DNA from: Gaertneriomyces semiglobifer
Lineage: Eukaryota > Chytridiomycota > Chytridiomycetes > Spizellomycetales > Spizellomycetaceae
Assembly (NCBI GenBank): GCA_025558075.1
Contig: JAHLKF010000041.1
Span: 1 to 64,000 of the forward strand
Length of the DNA: 64,000 bases
Direction: 5' to 3'
Of this stretch, positions 43,240-53,999 are shown in pieces. The translations under genes were made by a program, and so were the position numbers. Numbering within the stretch: position 1 is the first letter of the stretch; every line of letters begins with the position of its first letter. The notes beneath the pieces were generated by a model. It worked only from the letters and a program-made list of their open reading frames with translations. It was not told where the DNA came from and made no database searches.

Positions 43240-43643
43240 CTACAGCATGGGCAGACCATGTTAGCCGCGGGTTACTCTGGGAAACCCCACAAAAAGCGCG
43301 CACCATCTACACACCTTTCTGGCGCTTACAATTCCTCTCAATGAGAGTCCCTCTCACAGTTTCTTCTTTCCACAATGCCAATGAATGCAGCGATGCGTTG
43401 CTATGGTGTTGCTACGCTGATCTGCAATATGTGGGTATGAGGGCGTTGCTGCTTGAAGAAGGAACGGGCGGTCTGTCGACTTTGGGCCAGGCGGACGAAC
43501 TTTCCCAAGGCCTTGCATGACTGTGCGCATTGCCCTTTGGTGGCTGGTGGCGTAGTCTTACTGCGGCATGTGGCAGTTATGTCATCAGGAAAACTCCGAC
43601 ATCACCCGGGTCACAATCAACGACTGGCAAAAAGTAGTAAATT
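43240..43643. other. Intergenic
   Basis: 5' region of the pseudouridine synthase gene. No ORF or motif supported. Confidence 0.4.
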
Positions 43644-43715
43644 CGAGCTTACCAGGGATCGAACCTGGAATCTCCTGATCCGTAGTCAGGCGCCTTCCCA
43701 TTTGGCCATAAGCCC
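43644..43715 (-). tRNA. tRNA-Arg (anticodon ACG)
   Basis: On the minus strand the 72-nt sequence folds as a cloverleaf: acceptor GGGCTTA/TAAGCTC (one G-U), D-arm GCC/GGC, anticodon stem CCTGA/TCAGG with loop CTACGGA (anticodon ACG, read as ICG), and T-arm CCAGG/CCTGG with TTCGATC, discriminator G. No intron. A box and B box (GGTTCGATCCC) are intact. It decodes CGU/CGC/CGA. Confidence 0.95.
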
Positions 43716-44427
43716 TTTCGTTGGTGTTATCGACATAACAACGGTGACATAAGCATTCTCGTATTGAATCTAAGTCTATATTGTTGACTTAAGTGAGAAT
43801 ACTCACTCTCAAACTCCGACGACGCGCGCGCAACGCATAATTTCCTTCAGCCTAACTTGCGGAAGCGGTTCAAAGCGCATATCATTTTCTCAAAACGGTC
43901 AACAAAAACTCGCGCGACGACAAAAATGCGCCTGTCCCACAAATCAAGCACGATGGACCTTTGATAGTTGTATCGCAGAAGAAGGAACACGCAGCATATC
44001 CACGGATTGTTGACTTTGAGAGCAGTGATGTCGGAGGAGACAGAAGAATTGACTTGCGAGCCTTCCCAGTCCAGTGGATGTGAAAAAAATGGACGGCCGC
44101 CCGCTGTTGGCCTTCATAAATAGGGGCTCGTCTTGAACAGTGGCCCGCCACAATCGTCCTCCACAAGCGTTGACGTGCGTGTTAAGACGGTTTTTACCTG
44201 CCCCAGATGCACCTCATTACACTTCGACTAAAACCTCAATGGACCACAACGGCCCTCTTCGAGTCCCAACCGGGGCCGCAGGCCCCCGGGGGAACGTTCA
44301 TGCAAATGCATCTAGCCGGACGTATGAACGAACAGACGTTGCGTGAGCGGCGGGAATATCTCGACAACAGAGTTGGTTGGTGATTGCATCTTCAACCACC
44401 GCCCAAAAGGCAGTATCTGACTTTTAG
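43716..44427. other. Intergenic, no supported gene
   Basis: Short ORFs on both strands have no recognisable features. Nothing else seen between the tRNA and the two-TM protein gene. Confidence 0.4.
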
Positions 44428-45873
44428 ATGCTTATAGGAACCCGGGTCCGCCCTAAGCTCTGGACTGTCGGCCTAGGGGGCTTGGTTACGTTCGCACTCG
44501 TAATTGCATTCGTCGCTATTGCAATTACCGACTTCAATGCCTTTGGCAGTGCTTGCTCAAGTGTCAGTAGGAGCTACATACCATCTGATGATTATCCTAC
44601 GTCTTCCACGACCTCCACGAGGTCTATGAGGTCCACGACCGCAGAATTGGCCACGGCGACGTCATCCATAACGGTATCGACTACAACCGCTAGCACGACT
44701 ACAACTGCGGCACCAGGGGTGGCTGGAACACCCGTCGCAAACAATTCGCCGCCTCAACCGCAGCGGCCGCAGCCGCAGCCTTCCAGCTCGTCGAATCCAT
44801 TTCCGATCACGTATGATGAATGCGGTTGTCCGAGCCGGCCGGACGACGATCACTGTGAGGCATATAGAAGCACGCCGTACTGGGGCGATTGTATGACGGA
44901 AGCCCAGCGGAAATGGGGGAGGTGCAGGTGCCCTACGCGCCCGCGCAGAGTGCTACATCGGAGGGACGATTGCTATAAGCCAAGTACAGGGAGGTGTGTT
45001 TCACTGCGTTTTCATATCTCCCAATGTAACCGCGTTAGTGATCATTGATTCGGTTGTTCTCCACTAGTACAATGGGTAAAATCGCAGGATGCTTTGCAGG
45101 CATTATTATCAGCACCGTCCTCAGCACCCTCGCCTACAAAAGTGACCTAAAGGCGAGCCGAGAGGAGACACAAGCAGCTCTTGCTCACTTGAACAATCTC
45201 GACAATGCCCGTGGTGTTGTATGGAAATACGGGGAGCTGAAGAAAACGAATATAAGATACGAAAAGCATTCCGGACGGGTTGTGAGCAAGGACTCTTATA
45301 AGTTTCCGGTCAGTAACAGGCTGAATTCCGTTGGGCGCAAGAATGACGTTATGCTGACATGGTACTTTCTCTCCAAAGGTGGTGTTTATGGAAACCTTCG
45401 ATGTTCCGGCAACGTTTGAAGGGACCTCCTTAGATCATGATCTTCCGCCAACGCCAGTGGCACAGATGACGGAATATGCTTCCTCTTCTAACGTTCATCC
45501 GGAAGCAGTCAAGGTTGCCGTACCTTCGCATCCTGCGCACGTGGAGCATGGATTTGCCTCATTAGGGTTTTCCATGCCGACCGTACCTTCGCATTCTGCG
45601 CACGCAGAGCATGGCTTTGCCTCATCAGCAGCAGGGTATTCCATGGCGACCGTACCTTCGCATTCTGCGCACGCAGAGCATGACTTTGCCTCATCAACAG
45701 CAGGGTATTCCATGCCGTACCCGCCATCACAGGCCTACCAAGCATATTCCGCTCCCTATACCCCAACGTCTCCGGTACAGACATATGCCCCGCCAGTAGC
45801 ATCTCCAGTAGAGAGCTTTGCGGAGCCATTGGGAGATCAGAAACCTGCGCCGCCGCCGTACTCCGGCCCTTGA
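44428..45873 (+). CDS. Two-TM surface protein with Cys-rich ectodomain and repeat/PPPY tail, unknown
   Basis: Exons 44428-44993, 45068-45308 and 45379-45873 splice in phase to 433 residues. TM1 (about 11-34, VGLGGLVTFALVIAFVAIAI) is followed by a Ser/Thr/Pro-rich stalk and a Cys-rich segment (ECGCPSRPDDDHC, WGDCMTEAQRKWGRCRCP). After the first intron comes TM2 (KIAGCFAGIIISTVLSTLAY), then a polar region and a tail with three copies of a unit built on VPSHSAHAEHGFAS. The C-terminus is APPPYSGP, a PPPY motif of the type bound by WW domains of Rsp5/NEDD4 ligases. Both termini would be cytosolic and the Cys-rich loop extracellular. I know no homologue; the middle exon boundaries are the least certain part. 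Confidence 0.6.
45522..45718 (+). repeat. Coding tandem repeat (three units of 63-69 nt)
   Basis: Three consecutive units begin GTACCTTCGCATYCTGCGCA. The first carries substitutions and a 6-nt deletion, the second and third are nearly identical. Each encodes about 21-23 residues of the tail of the two-TM protein. Confidence 0.9.
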
Positions 45874-47430
45874 TCAAATGGCGCTAATAACACCTAGTTG
45901 TGCTTAAATTGCCATAGACATAGCTAGTGGTAGACATCGCTGTAACCTAGAAGACTAATACAAAGCACTACCAATTGACAGCGCTTAGCTGTCAATGGAC
46001 GCAACTTGTTGGCAGGCCCACATATGAGTTCAAGATGCTGGTATACACTTTGCTGCTTGCCATTTATCATTCTGTAGACAGAATTGTCGAGAGCAGGTGA
46101 GAAACGCGCAGCCAATGATGACAAGCGGTGTGCAGCACTGCACCAGATGGCTGGCATCTCAGCGTTCGTTGCGAAACAATCCGGTACAGAACTAAAATGG
46201 GGCTACCACGTCCGTTACCATCAACACTGACATTGTCGATGTTTCCAGAAGTTCCTCTCTTATTATGCAACCTCAAGACGGTACATAGTGGAAGAGGAGG
46301 TACCTTTGATATAGTTTTCATACCACATTTCTACGATTGTACAGCAAGGTAAGGCTGTGACCTTCCAGACAGTGTGCAATCAAGTGAACCGCCCGGCTTG
46401 CAGTCGTGCGCCTTACTTTTCCATGCGCACCACTAAAAGAGGCTGCTTTCACCAACGTTATAGCACGACATCACTAGCAACGTAGTTATGCTCATCCTCC
46501 TGCAGATGCGACCTGCGGTCCGGCAGACGTGGTACTTCGCATTCAACCCATTGTTGTGTTTGCTCTCACCGGAAAGAGTGGAATCGCGTGTCGATGTCAT
46601 GGCTGAGGAGCGCCTGTTGGCGGGCATGAACAGCACCTCGTAGAACCATCTTTATATCCAAAATTCCAAGGTTCGCATTGTTTGCCCCTCGCGAATGAAC
46701 ACAACAAGCTCCCGATTCGCCGCGTCTCAACTATTGCCATCGCAGTAACCCGTCTACCTTCATTTCTGGTCAGGATCGCATTGAACATTTCTTTCCGAGC
46801 GTGGCTTGATAGCAGTTCGCACTTGTTTCAGTATGCCTCCGGTCTGGCAGAGAGGGAAGCGAAACACTTGTCGCCATTTTTGGCTGTTATGGTCCCAGCA
46901 AAAAAATGCAAGCAGCACACCATCGTGCCAGCCAGCCCTCTTTGGAACCACTGACGACCTCACAGACGGACCTCTCTCCCTCTCTCGAAGCCACCGTGTG
47001 CCGCTAAGTCGCTTTCTGTTTTCTTGAAGGTGATGAATGATTCTTGTAGGACTGTAGATTGTGACAGGCAGGCTACGTTCTCAACGTAGAGGCGTACGGC
47101 GTTTTCGAGATTCGTACCTATTTTCCTCGTTTTCGCAACTGTATCAAAGTGTCCTAGGTAAAAAGACACATGCCATCAATCCGAAGAATACCTTTCTTCT
47201 TCCCTCTCTCAAAAGACATTGATGGTGTATGTGAGTTATATTTGTGGATGCGAGGATTCTCTACCGCCGCGTTGCGTTCCCACGCGTGTTCGCATACTAC
47301 TGTTCGGACAAGCAATCAACGACATGCACACTCTCCTTTCTCCCACACTTGCATTCCCTAAGACACAGTGCTGAAACGCAAAGTACAAACACACACATTC
47401 AGTCTTTCTTTCTCGTTTCCCAGTCAGTCT
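45874..47430. other. Intergenic, no supported gene
   Basis: 1.5 kb with only short random ORFs on both strands. CT-rich and CA-rich sequence near 47330-47430 resembles the 5' leaders of the small-gene family downstream. Confidence 0.45.
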
Positions 47431-47530
47431 CAAAGTTCGTTCGTTATACAAAGAGATTCGCCCCAGACGGCTGGAGCGTTTACTATTCATCCTGCACCCG
47501 ATCCCAGTCCCTTCAAGCGCTCAAAGTCAG
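47431..47530 (+). pseudogene. Relic of the 51-55 kb small-gene family
   Basis: Translating the plus strand gives FVRYTKRFAPDGWSVYY followed by QSLQALK. This aligns with the family core RYTDEFAPESWSI...SLRSLER. There is no ATG at the conserved start position, the HFRRHRP segment is scrambled, and the frame continues into unrelated sequence. The upstream CT/CA-rich leader (ACACACATTCAGTCTTTCTTTC) resembles that of the intact copies. I read it as a decayed member lying 3.9 kb from the cluster. Confidence 0.6.
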
Positions 47531-47797
47531 CTCCTGCGGGTTTGCGTTACCAGTACGTCCCGGGCGATTGCTGATAGCTAGCCAAGTCCAATCAAGGCCC
47601 TGAAAGGCGACCGCATACGGATACGGACGGAAAACTGGAGCTTGTTGCTAGCAAGGTTCGTGCGATTCCATTTCTAGTCAATGAAGCTCATCTTTAGGGT
47701 ATCATTATGCGGACGCGAGAACGATGAAAACAGGAAGTAGACGAGGAGTTTTCTCATAACAAGAGATATATTCATATTTATACACATGTGTCCTCTA

Positions 47798-48490
47798 TGT
47801 ACAAGGTTGGAGCACAGCCTTCGGTATCTTGATGCTAACTTCAGTGTGTTCATAGAGTAAGGCCGAAGACTTTTGGACAGGCGGAGATTCTTCTACTTGC
47901 GATTTCAAACTGTGTGTGTGCGTGTACCTACAAAAGTAAGCGAACGACCCGCAGAAAGACGGAGCTGCTCAGCGGGGCGGGCGCCTACAAATAAACCGAA
48001 CGACCCGCAGAAAGACAGAGCTACTCAGCGGGGCGCCCGGTGGTCGTTAGTAAGTAAGAGAGGGGCGGAGCGGTCAGGGACTCACCAGTTGTGCCGGTGA
48101 CGTTGTTTGCGAGTGTGCCTACAAAATACACCGAACGACCCACAGAGAGATCTTCTGCACTGCGGTTCGCCCGGTGGTCGTTTAGTAAGTAAGAGGGGGG
48201 TGTAGCGGTCAGGGACTCACCAGTTGTGCCGATGACCTTGGTTGCGCGCGTGCCTACAAAATACACCGAACGACCCACAGAGAGATCTTCTGCACTGCGG
48301 TCCGCCCGGTGGTCGTTTAGTAAGTAAGAGGGGGGTGTAGCGGTCAGGGACTCACCAGTTGTGCCGATGACCTTGGTTGCGCGCGTGCCTACAAAATACA
48401 CCGAACGACCCACAGAGAGATCTTCTGCACTGCGGTCCGCCCGGTGGTCGTTTAGTAAGGAGGAGAGGGGCGGAGCGGTCGGGAACTCAC
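47798..48490 (-). other. Possible spliced transcript made of repeated 33-nt mini-exons
   Basis: On the minus strand each repeat unit contains a donor GTGAGT, an ACTAAAC/ACTAACG branch-like site and an acceptor TTTTGTAG. This delimits exons of exactly 33 nt (48388-48356, 48253-48221, 48118-48086) separated by 102-nt introns. Upstream sequence ending at 48491 and a downstream exon starting at 47927 complete the chain. Spliced, the frame reads an 11-residue repeat HARNQGHRHNW (third unit HTRKQRHRHNW), then WYTHTHSLKSQVEESPP and about 25 more codons to a TAG near 47798. I found no in-frame ATG in the upstream part, so this may be a partial gene, a noncoding RNA or a coincidence of the repeat. Confidence 0.35.
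47941..48490. repeat. 135-bp tandem repeat (minisatellite)
   Basis: The marker CCGAACGACCC recurs at 47996, 48131, 48266 and 48401, exactly 135 bp apart, with a truncated 55-bp unit before the first (CGAACGACCC at 47941). The units at 48131-48490 are almost identical; the first full unit is more diverged. Because 135 is a multiple of three, the minus strand is open through the whole array (173 codons), which should not be taken as a gene by itself. Confidence 0.93.
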
Positions 48491-51190
48491 AGATTGTTGG
48501 CTGAACCAGGCAGCAGCCCTGAGCGACACAGGATGTGCACAAACAAACAGAAGAATGGCCGGCAGAGGCAACCGTGGTAGGAGCGCAATAAGGCCGAGTG
48601 CACCGAGAAGCCAGCTATCGTAGATGGCCTCAACTGAAGGAGTGACGGATAGTGGGAAATGTAGAGGGAAAGTGCGAAAAAGTGGTCGCCTTTTAAAGGC
48701 AACTGACGCGTTCTCGACGCGTTGCTTAGGTAAGCAGCACTTAGTGTGGCACAGCCATAGGGAAGCTGGTTCTTAATCTAACCGGAGGCACAGCTGCAAT
48801 CTAAAAAGCGGCACAGCGACGTTCGGCTGGCTGGAGCAATCTAAATGGTGGCACAGCTGCAATCTAACTATGGCACAGCTATGCTGTTCATAACGCTGTA
48901 ATCTAAATGATGGCACAGCTTGATTGTTCAGGACAATAGAACCGAATTGGAGGTAAAAACGCCTTCCATAAAGAATGAACTGCATTTCGGATGTTACTGC
49001 CCGTGAGAAAAGGATGAAATGGGCTTAAACGCATGTAAACGTGCATGCAAGTTCGCGTACCTAACCGGGAACAATTTCGCAGCTTCACTGTAAATCTTGA
49101 GACCTGCTCGTGATTCTTCGTCGCTGCTTGTTTGACGCGGCTGTCCGGGCAGGAGTCATTGGCTCGGGTGCCAATGCATATGCGTCGCGTGCGTGATCGG
49201 AAGTCCGTTTCACAAGAAATAACAAACTGATTTAGTTGTACGTTATCTCTCTGGCCATGCGGAGGACAGGTTGATAACACTTCACGGAGATAGTTCATCG
49301 GCAAGGCACAGTGATTCCAAGAGCTGTTTAACAGTGGTTATTTCGGAGATGCTTGATTTCCCGCCATCGATCGCCAGTTGTCAGGCGGTGGTATGTGCAA
49401 TTCTCGTCTGGGAAACCAAAGAGGAGACCGGGACATCGTGCCGCACACTACCTGGGCATTCATTCGATCGTGCAATGGGGCAGGAAGCGCTGAACAAAGG
49501 GAAGTCAATCCAACTGATGGCGTGTGAAGGTGCAATCTCCATACGGATACGTACCACTTCGTGCAATGCGATGCTGCTCGCTTCAAACAGTGCATGGTTT
49601 CCTGCCTGCTTTTTCGGAAAGTTCCTGCGGTTGGGCGTCTGACGAGAAAAAGGGACCAATGTCTGTACAGGAGATGGCCGGGCGTTGGTCGCCTGAGGGT
49701 ACGGTGCGAAAACGGCGAAAGACTGGTGTTCGTCGGCCCAACATCGCCGAGAGTTTCTTAGAATTGCATGTGGCATCGGGTGCTTCCAAAAAGATGCTTA
49801 CAAGAATCACCTCCCACACATCGAGATCGTCTAGGAAACCATTGCTTCAAGTTGCTCCGACTTTGCGGCTAAGAAGGGCACCATTGCCGAGTGTTGGTGC
49901 TTTCGGGAAACCATTTTAGACGTCTTGGGCTTGTCCAAGTGGGCAGGTGAATTGCGGCCGTGAGTGGCGAGTACGAAGTGTTTGCGGCATGCACTCCACA
50001 ACAATCCTGACTCGTGTTGGCTAAAGTGCTAAGGAGTTCATCATAAGATGTTAACATGGAGGTCAGGCGGTGTCCGTTCTACGTACTTGCGCACCGTATG
50101 ATTGAGCGACCGGATATTCTGGTCAGGCCGTAGTCCGGGCCAAAACTATTGCAGGGTCATTGGGTCGTAACTGGTGCGGCAGCTTGATTTGTTGATTTAG
50201 TGAGCGACTTCTGAGAATGGCTACTACGTCGTAGCGTCTGTAAAAGCCAGTGAGTTAGTCGACATCTACAGAGGCCGGTGAAAGCCAGATTTATAAATAG
50301 TGGACACCTACCCTAGTATCTGATTGACATGCAGGCGCAAAGGGGCCGTTGAGACTGCACAAGAACCACTTCGGCGCTTTGCAGGTCACTCGAGCCCATC
50401 ATCTATCGCTTCATCCTGAGCCTTCTTCCAAGACCAAATATCATTCCTCTTCACTGGGCTGTTGTGGCGATCCGACAGCTGTCCATTGGAAGAATGGGAA
50501 ATCACAGAATGCAGACTCGTGCCTGATGGTCCAAACCTGGATGTGCGAGCTAAGATCAAGAGATGTCCGGATCTAATGTAATGTTGCAACACAGATACTA
50601 TTAAGGTCCGATGGGAAAACGCGGCGCGACAGTTCAATTGGGTTCGGACATTGACACAACATTCCTCAGTCAAGACAACCTGTTCAATACGCAACTGTAA
50701 TTCGCAGGCAACCTACACATACGTATATTCATGACTGAGGATAATTCGTTGGTTCAGATCGTACGACATGTTTGGCTTTACTTGGAGAGCTGGACGTTAC
50801 TAGCAGCCGCCAACTCCAGTGACTTCGCGGCGCTAGTAGACGATCGTGGTGAAGGAGCCGGAATGACAAGATCAAAACAACATGGTTTGGCATCAATTCC
50901 AACAATCAATGGACCAGCGACCTGCATTACCTCTAGATCTACTGCGAATGTGCAGAACGTACTTACTCGGACAATACCTTCTGCACATTCGCAAGATTTG
51001 CCACCGATGAGTTGTCGCTGCGCAATTGGCCTACGCGCATTATCCCACCCAGTTTGCCCCCTTCAAAATAACCAATCACAGCTCGACGCAATAGATCACA
51101 ACTGCTGGTGTCCGTCGCACCAAACTCCCGGCGTTACACCAGGACAGCTGTCTATTTGCCCATTTGCAGTATTGCTTGTCAAGCAGCTTC
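48491..51190. other. Gene-poor interval
   Basis: 2.7 kb. The longest ORF of possible interest (49524-49919, plus, 131 codons) is Arg/Ser-rich with no motif. A short dispersed motif, TGGCACAGC followed by WATCTAA-like sequence, recurs several times at about 48783-48920. The stem-loop at 50944 is listed separately. No gene supported. Confidence 0.45.
50944..50992. repeat. 14-bp perfect inverted repeat
   Basis: GCGAATGTGCAGAA at 50944-50957 and its exact reverse complement at 50979-50992 flank a 21-nt loop. No T-run follows and no gene end is nearby, so a terminator is unlikely. Confidence 0.85.
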
Positions 51191-51260
51191 CCGAATATAA
51201 AAGGACGTCGCTTGCCCCCAATCCCCTCACAACTTTCCACACACACACGCACACACATCT
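51175..51260 (+). promoter_or_regulatory. Conserved promoter block of family member 1
   Basis: GTCAAGCAGCTTCCCGAATATAAAAGGACG followed by CAACTTTCCACACACAC. The same block (split here only by substitutions) precedes members 3 (53180-53250) and 4 (54625-54700), where TATAAAAAGACGG is followed by an imperfect inverted repeat GACGG/CCGTC. The TATA box lies 115-135 bp before the ATG in each case, and a CA/CT-rich leader fills the gap. Confidence 0.75.
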
Positions 51261-51325
51261 ACACACATCTCGCTTTCGCCCTCTCTCTCCGTGTGTTGTG
51301 TTTTTTTTTTGTTTTTTGAACAACA

Positions 51326-51718
51326 ATGTTCAAAACGCCGGCCGCGGTCGTCCGTTACACGGACGAATTTGCTCCAGAAAGCTGGAGCATCGAACATTTC
51401 CGCCGGCATAGGCCGGCACTCTCCCTGCGCTCCCTGGAGAGGGAGGCCTGGCGCGTGCGCGCGACCAGCCCGCACCCGGCCGCCGTCGAGGCGGCTAACA
51501 AGCTCATCACTGAGCTAAAGGTGCGTTCCGATTTCTTGTTGAAGTTCATTCTTTGTGCTAACTCTTGCTGTTAGGAGCAAAGCTCCAAAGCCCGCGTGGG
51601 GACCCCCCACCCTGCGGTCCGGCCCCCGGCGCCCACCGCCCTGCTCCCTCCTCGGGAGAAACCGGACGCGTTGGCTGCCGCCCTGGCAAAAATGGGCATC
51701 AATGACAAGAGGACCTAG
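51326..51718 (+). CDS. Small-gene family member 1 (unknown family)
   Basis: Exons 51326-51520 and 51575-51718 (54-nt intron GTGCGT...CTAAC...TTAG) give 112 residues. The N-terminal exon holds the family core: VRYTDEFAPESWSIEHF, RRHRPALSLRSLEREA and RVRATSPHPAAVEAANKL. Exon 2 is Pro/Arg/Ala-rich and ends AKMGINDKRT; the GIND element recurs in members 2 and 3. No signal peptide, TM segment or Cys. The protein is strongly basic with an amphipathic helical look in LSLRSLEREAWRVRA. The gene has its own TATA box. This is the longest, best-preserved copy. I do not recognise the family and assign no function. Confidence 0.72.
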
Positions 51719-52485
51719 ATATAGAGCCTCATATAATTTAACTAAAAAAAAAAAGAACCGTGTCGGATGAGCAAACTTGAACTATGCCTTTTTCCTCTGT
51801 GTGTGCGCCTGACTTTGACAGCATTGACTTTGACGTGGCTGTTGCTCATAGTTCGCTACTAATAATTGATAATGGCTCACTGCGTCGTCGTCGGTGACAG
51901 ACGTGGGAAAATAAAGTGGCAACACGGTGCCTCAAACGAATGCACAGATGAGTACTATCTCTGATTTAAGGTTTAAACGGCAATCAACAGTCATATTAAT
52001 GGGGAAGCTCAGAATGCGGCTTTGTCGATCCACCGGCCCAGCCTGCATCATTGGGGCGGCAGTGCTGTTCAAATTCATCTTGGTTGGGGCTTTAAACTTA
52101 TATATTATGTAAAGGATACCCTTCCGATCCATGTGCATAATCATTAGGCATCTGTTTGTTCCGTCGAAGCCCTCGCTCCAAGCCTGGCATCCACAAGTTA
52201 TAGCACCCTTGTTACGGACCATATAAGGCCGTCAGTGCCCGAAAGCTGCCTTTGCGAGGTAGGTAGAGTGCAGAACACTACTAGTTGCCCGAGACGCAGA
52301 TCGAGGGCTATTCTAGATCTGCCTTTTTCCTTGAACGAAAAGTTCAAGGCACCCGCTCCAGTGGTCCGGTATATACGGATCATCTACATGGAGCATCGAA
52401 CACACAAACACACACATCCACACACAACTCTCTCTCACCCTCTCTCTCTCTGTGCTGTGTTTTTTTCTTTTTCTTTTGAACAAGT

Positions 52486-52844
52486 ATGTTCAAAGCTCCC
52501 ACCCCCGTCGTCCGTTACACGGACGAATTTCCTCCAGAAAGCTGGAGCGTTGAGCATTTCCGCCGGCATAGGCCGGCACTCTCGGTGCAGTCCCTGAAAA
52601 GGGAGGCATTGCGGGTAGGCGGCCGTCGAGGCGACCGACAAGCTCCTGAGAGAGCTTCGGGTGGGTTTTCTATCTTGCGGTTGAAAGCTCATTCTTTGTG
52701 CTAACTCTTGCTCTGTTAGGAGCAAAGCTCCACGGGAGAAGCCCGACCCACTGGCCGTGGCTCGGGATAAATGACCTCGTGACGTCTACGAAGAGGCGTC
52801 ATGAGGACGACGAGCCGGAAAACTTGCCACCGGCAAGTAAGTAG
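52486..52844 (+). CDS. Small-gene family member 2, internally frame-shifted but open
   Basis: Starts MFKAPTPVVRYTDEF and keeps the core through LKREALRV. It then lacks 20 nt relative to member 1 (the RATSPHPAA segment), shifting the frame for about 15 residues (GGRRGDRQAPERASG). The intron (52661-52719, GTGGGT...GTGCTAAC...TTAG) and exon 2 restore the family frame, so the protein ends LGINDLVTSTKRRHEDDEPE and stops at 52842-52844; 99 residues. It may be a functional variant with a novel middle or an early pseudogene. Its promoter region is the most diverged of the four (TATATACGG at about 52371). Confidence 0.55.
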
Positions 52845-53333
52845 ATAAATATATAGAGCCTCATAGTTGTATTTTAATAATTTATATAATAAAAATCCGA
52901 CGGTGGATTCAATATATTGTTACTCCATAGCTCTCAGTCTTCTCAGCTCTGCTCAGTCGATGGCATGATATTGATCAACATGAGCCTGCGTATCCTCTTT
53001 TCTCGCACTCGCAGGCCCTTTAAATTTAATTCATCCGGACGGGTGTAGTTTCCCACGCGTGTCTGCAGTGTACACCAGACAGCCAATCTAATACGTAAAC
53101 CGCATCGGGAACATTGAGCCCCGTGAACATTTGAAATTGAGTCCAGGAGACATGGATCGAGATCAAGATGGGTGGCTTGGTTATGCAGCCTCCCGAACAT
53201 AAAAAGACGGTCGCCGTCCTCATTCCCCGCACAGCTTTCCACAAACACACACACGCTCATACATACCGACCCTATTACATTATATATAATTATCTCCCTC
53301 TCTCTTTTTGTCTTTTTTTTCTTTCTTTTTACT

Positions 53334-53701
53334 ATGCAGGCACCGGCCTCATTCGTCCGGTATACGGACGAGTTCGCTCCATCCCAATGGAGCATCGCGC
53401 ACTTCCGGGCGCAGCGGCCTGACAAGTCGCTGCGAGCTCTCGAAAGAGAGATCCAGCGCGTCCGTGCGACGAGCACAGACGCGGCCGCCGTTGACGGCGC
53501 CTACAGGATCCGGAGGGAGCTGATCGTACGTCTCGAAATTCTTGTAGTTGAAGCTCATTCTTTATGCTAACTCTTGCTGTTAACTGTTAGGAGGAAATCT
53601 TCCGTCTCCGGCCAGCCTTCTCCCTCCTCGAAAGATGCCCGACGCGCTGGCCGTCGCTCGGGATAAATGACCTCATGACGTCTAGGAAGAGGCGTCATTA
53701 G
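53334..53701 (+). CDS. Small-gene family member 3 (unknown family)
   Basis: Exons 53334-53525 and 53591-53701 give 100 residues. Exon 1: MQAPASFVRYTDEFAPSQWS, FRAQRPDKSLRALEREIQRV and RATSTDAAAVDGAYRIRREL. The intron starts GTACGT and ends CTGTTAACTGTTAG. Exon 2 encodes EEIFRLRPAFSLLERC and ends SLGINDLMTSRKRRH. The C-terminal GINDLMTSRKRR is basic and resembles the end of member 2, suggesting that this is the ancestral C-terminus. Conserved TATA/leader block upstream. Confidence 0.7.
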
Positions 53702-53999
53702 GACGACGAGCCGGAGAGCTTGCCACCAGCAAATAAGAAGTTGTATTTTATTATTATAATAAGAATCCGTGGGTGCCTGCCTTTGACAGTATTGACATCT
53801 AGTGGACACGTTGAATCTACGTAGTTGATAATTGCTGATGCTATAATTCCATGGGCTCACGTCCTTCGCCGTCCGCGCAGTAGTTGGATTACCCCGCAGT
53901 AAAGACCAATCCATGTCATACCATTGAAGCGCCATTGAAATGGGTTCCTACTGCGCAGTGGACGGCGATGGCGCACGACGAGTACGCCAAAAGGATGTA

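Noticed and set aside
47941..48490. CRISPR-like array
   Set aside because: Eukaryotic context, 135-bp units without unique spacers; an ordinary tandem repeat.
48021..48542. Minus-strand 173-codon ORF with 45-residue repeats
   Set aside because: Openness is a by-product of a 135-bp (3 x 45) unit; no ATG start and no motif. The splice-site reading of the same strand is the better hypothesis.
49524..49919. 131-codon plus-strand ORF
   Set aside because: Arg/Ser-rich, no motif, no splice partner, equally long ORFs on the other strand.
50731..51411. 226-codon plus-strand ORF running into the first small gene
   Set aside because: Starts at random, passes through the TATA box and CA-rich leader, and is out of frame with the real exon.
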